NCBI GenBank assembly: GCA_023423495.1
Contig: JAFAFM010000253.1
Location: 1 to 7,922 of the forward strand
From: Armatimonadota bacterium
GTDB taxonomy: Bacteria > Armatimonadota > Fimbriimonadia > Fimbriimonadales > Fimbriimonadaceae
DNA length: 7,922 nt
Direction of reading: 5' to 3'
The notes beneath the pieces are model-generated. The model was not told the origin of the DNA and searched no databases. It saw only the letters and a list, made by a program, of their open reading frames with translations. The first letter of the stretch is position 1, and each line of letters starts with the position of its first letter. The translations under genes and the position numbers were made by a program. This document shows positions 6,139 through 7,922 of this stretch, piece by piece.

Positions 6139-7002
6139 ATGGCCACCCGAAGGAGATTTGAAGGCATTTCCGCAGACGCATTTATTGCCGATACGGACAA
6201 GTGGGCGTTGGACAAGCTCCAAAAGATTCCCCTCCTGCCCAAGGTCGTGCATAAGTTCTACGAGCTTGGTTTGGACCGTTGGTTCTACTGTTACAACATG
6301 AGCATGGCGGTTCGCTGCGGGCCCAGCCAATACAAAACTCTCTACGAAATCATGCGCGAGTCCGCGGCGATCCTGGACATGCCCGAGCCTGAACTGTATC
6401 TCACAAGCAATCCATTTCCAAACGCTTGGACGAGTGGTGTCGAGCGCCCTTATATCACCCTACGATCCTCCATCGTCGACACTTTGAGCGATGAGGAGCT
6501 CTTTCACCTGATCGGCCATGAGCTTGGCCACATTAAAGCGAAGCACGTCCTTTTCCGATCCGTTGGTGCAGTCCTGTTTCCGTTGATCGAGTTAGTCGGA
6601 CGGCGAACATTCGGGTTAGGCGACGTAGCCGCCATTGGGCTCCTGCTCGCCTACGAAGAGTGGTTCCGACAGTCCGAAATAACGGCCGATCGAGCCGGGT
6701 TGCTTGTCTCGCAATCCCTCGATTTAAGCGTGGACGCCAATATCGCGCTTACCGCCGGTCCCAGCCGACTTCGGCATGAGCAGAGCAGGGAAGCGTTTAT
6801 GGACCAAGCCCGTGCCTACCAGGACAACGCCACCATGGTCGATGAGATCGGCAAGATCCTGATCTTCATGACCCGGCTAGGCACATACACCCACCCAATG
6901 CCCGTTCACCGCACCCAGCAGTTGGAACGATGGGTGCTCAGTGGCGCCTTCGACAGGATTCTCGCGGGCGACTACGAACGCGAAAAAGAAACGGCCGCTT
7001 AA
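6139..7002 (+). CDS. M48-family zinc metallopeptidase
   Basis: The 287-residue protein has the M48 zinc site: HELGH (127-131, ligands His127 and His131, catalytic Glu128), with the third ligand Glu180 in SEITADRAG and Asp184 four residues on. A PNAWTSG segment (94-100) and an HPMPVHR motif (252-258) are also typical. It belongs to the group of about 280-300-residue M48 proteins with a conserved N-terminal stretch (Phe-Ile, Asp, Ala-Leu, LQKIPLLPKVV, then VRCGPSQ at 58-64). It lacks the cleaved signal peptide of BepA-type peptidases and the N-terminal helices of HtpX. Two hydrophobic stretches (about 138-153 and 162-172) may touch the membrane. The cleaved substrates are unknown; protein quality control is an inference from the family. 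The gene is second after the 5'-nucleotidase on the same strand, and its stop codon shares bases with that of the convergent MFS gene. Confidence 0.9.
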   Translation: MATRRRFEGISADAFIADTDKWALDKLQKIPLLPKVVHKFYELGLDRWFYCYNMSMAVRCGPSQYKTLYEIMRESAAILDMPEPELYLTSNPFPNAWTSGVERPYITLRSSIVDTLSDEELFHLIGHELGHIKAKHVLFRSVGAVLFPLIELVGRRTFGLGDVAAIGLLLAYEEWFRQSEITADRAGLLVSQSLDLSVDANIALTAGPSRLRHEQSREAFMDQARAYQDNATMVDEIGKILIFMTRLGTYTHPMPVHRTQQLERWVLSGAFDRILAGDYEREKETAA

Positions 7003-7922
7003 CTCTGGGCCAGGATCCTGGGCTCGGCGGGGTCTGCTGGCAGCCATCGGGTCGCCACCAGCGATACCGCTGCGATAACTACCCCGACCCAGAATGGTAG
7101 TTGGTAGTTGTTTGTCGCATGCCATAGATAGGCTCCGCCGACCGGCACCGTCACCGCCGCAATGTGATTCATGGTCGTTCCCATGGCCAGGCAAGGAGTC
7201 AACTCACCAGGACGGACGATCCGATGCAGGTAGGTATTAAATCCGATGCCAAACGTGAACAGGATGTTATCGATCAAAAACAGGCCGTAAAGAGCCCATT
7301 TGTTCTGGATAATTGCGTACCCGAGGAAGACCACAATCAGACCGACGGCATACCAAGTTAAAGGACTCTTCTCCCCGAAGCGATCGATGACCTTTCCCAT
7401 CCAAGGCGCCGTCACTGCGATCAGGATGGCATTGATGAGTTGAAGGATCAGCATGTGCTCGAGTGGCACTTTGTAGATGAGGATCAAAGCGAACGAAGCG
7501 AAGATCGAGAAAATCTGGCGTCGACAGCCTTCTAGGAAGATCAGCAGATAGTAGAGGCAGTACTCCCTTCGGAAAATGATTCTTTGTCGCTGGCCCCCAG
7601 CTGCATGATGAGAAAGTTTAAGGCAGCAATAAGCAGCGGCCAAGATGATAAAACCCGCCGCTCCGAAGTAAACGTTGTATTTGACGCGTGGCGTTAGGGT
7701 GTCACTGAGAATTGGCGCCGACAAGGTCGCGACCCCTAAGCCGACGATAGTTGCGATCGCGGATACCGACGACATACGACCCAGGTGCCGTCCGCCCTCG
7801 CGCCCCTTGGCCAAGGTTAAGGTGATAGCTGGTGCGACTGTCGAGTACAGATGAAATCCGATCGACCAGAAAACGGTGATGAAAACAAGGGTCGTGAAGC
7901 TGCTGGTGGCCCCGCTCAGCCC
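6999..7922 (-). CDS. MFS transporter, partial (N-terminus outside the window)
   Basis: The reading frame stays open to the right edge, so 307 C-terminal residues are seen and about 90-110 are missing compared with the usual 400 or so. From the edge the residues run as a helix (about 8-36), then a GREGGRHLGRMSS loop that resembles the MFS motif between helices 4 and 5 or 2 and 3, then further helices. A basic central loop (GGQRQRIIFRRE) follows, and then about six more helices with a GKVIDRFGEKSP loop, the C-terminal-half version of motif A. This is a secondary transporter of the inner membrane; I cannot tell the substrate. A TTG at 7814 could be taken for a start but lies inside a conserved transmembrane region, so it is not the true start. 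The gene converges on the M48 peptidase gene and overlaps it by four bases. Confidence 0.85.
   Translation of the reverse strand, partial: GLSGATSSFTTLVFITVFWSIGFHLYSTVAPAITLTLAKGREGGRHLGRMSSVSAIATIVGLGVATLSAPILSDTLTPRVKYNVYFGAAGFIILAAAYCCLKLSHHAAGGQRQRIIFRREYCLYYLLIFLEGCRRQIFSIFASFALILIYKVPLEHMLILQLINAILIAVTAPWMGKVIDRFGEKSPLTWYAVGLIVVFLGYAIIQNKWALYGLFLIDNILFTFGIGFNTYLHRIVRPGELTPCLAMGTTMNHIAAVTVPVGGAYLWHATNNYQLPFWVGVVIAAVSLVATRWLPADPAEPRILAQS

Noticed and set aside
7812..7814. TTG as the start of the MFS gene
   Set aside because: The frame is open to the window edge and the 36 upstream codons encode a hydrophobic helix that fits an MFS protein.

Overview
The window is ordinary, tightly packed bacterial chromosome: seven complete genes and one gene cut by the right edge, with about 95% of the bases coding. 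Base composition is moderately GC-rich and even throughout. I see no transposase, tRNA, rRNA, CRISPR array, phage gene or island boundary. The set of genes (quinone-linked class 2 dihydroorotate dehydrogenase, a secreted 5'-nucleotidase with a classical signal peptide, strong AGGAG-type ribosome binding sites) suggests a free-living, respiring heterotroph. The sequence alone does not fix the phylum. An Armatimonadota-like (Fimbriimonadia) or similar environmental lineage is only a guess.

Layout from left to right. (1) 86-1644, plus strand: a stand-alone LON substrate-binding-domain protein overlaps a ROK-family sugar kinase that resembles E. coli Mak fructokinase. This is a two-gene operon. 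(2) 4383 down to 1635, minus strand: a guanidinium exporter of the SMR family (gdx/sugE), then class 2 dihydroorotate dehydrogenase (pyrD), then an AI-2E/PerM-family membrane protein. The exporter and pyrD are 28 bases apart, so probably co-transcribed. A 105-base gap with a possible promoter precedes the AI-2E gene. (3) 4534-7002, plus strand: a secreted UshA-like 5'-nucleotidase and an M48-family zinc metallopeptidase. (4) 7922 down to 6999, minus strand: an MFS transporter whose N-terminus lies outside the window.

The most informative element is non-coding. In the leader of gdx, on the minus strand, two short hairpins (4455-4444 and 4426-4411) each carry an ACGA tetraloop closed by GG/CC. 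They lie just upstream of an AGGAG ribosome binding site. This is the architecture of the guanidine-II (mini-ykkC) riboswitch, and it precedes a gene whose product carries the residues known to bind guanidinium in Gdx proteins. RNA sensor and exporter therefore support each other, and together they form a guanidine-detoxification unit.

The same divergent intergenic region holds a perfect 8-bp inverted repeat immediately before the 5'-nucleotidase start. Both convergent gene pairs overlap tail to tail at their stop codons and leave no room for a terminator. I found no convincing undescribed system. The riboswitch and its possible effect on pyrD are the points most worth following.
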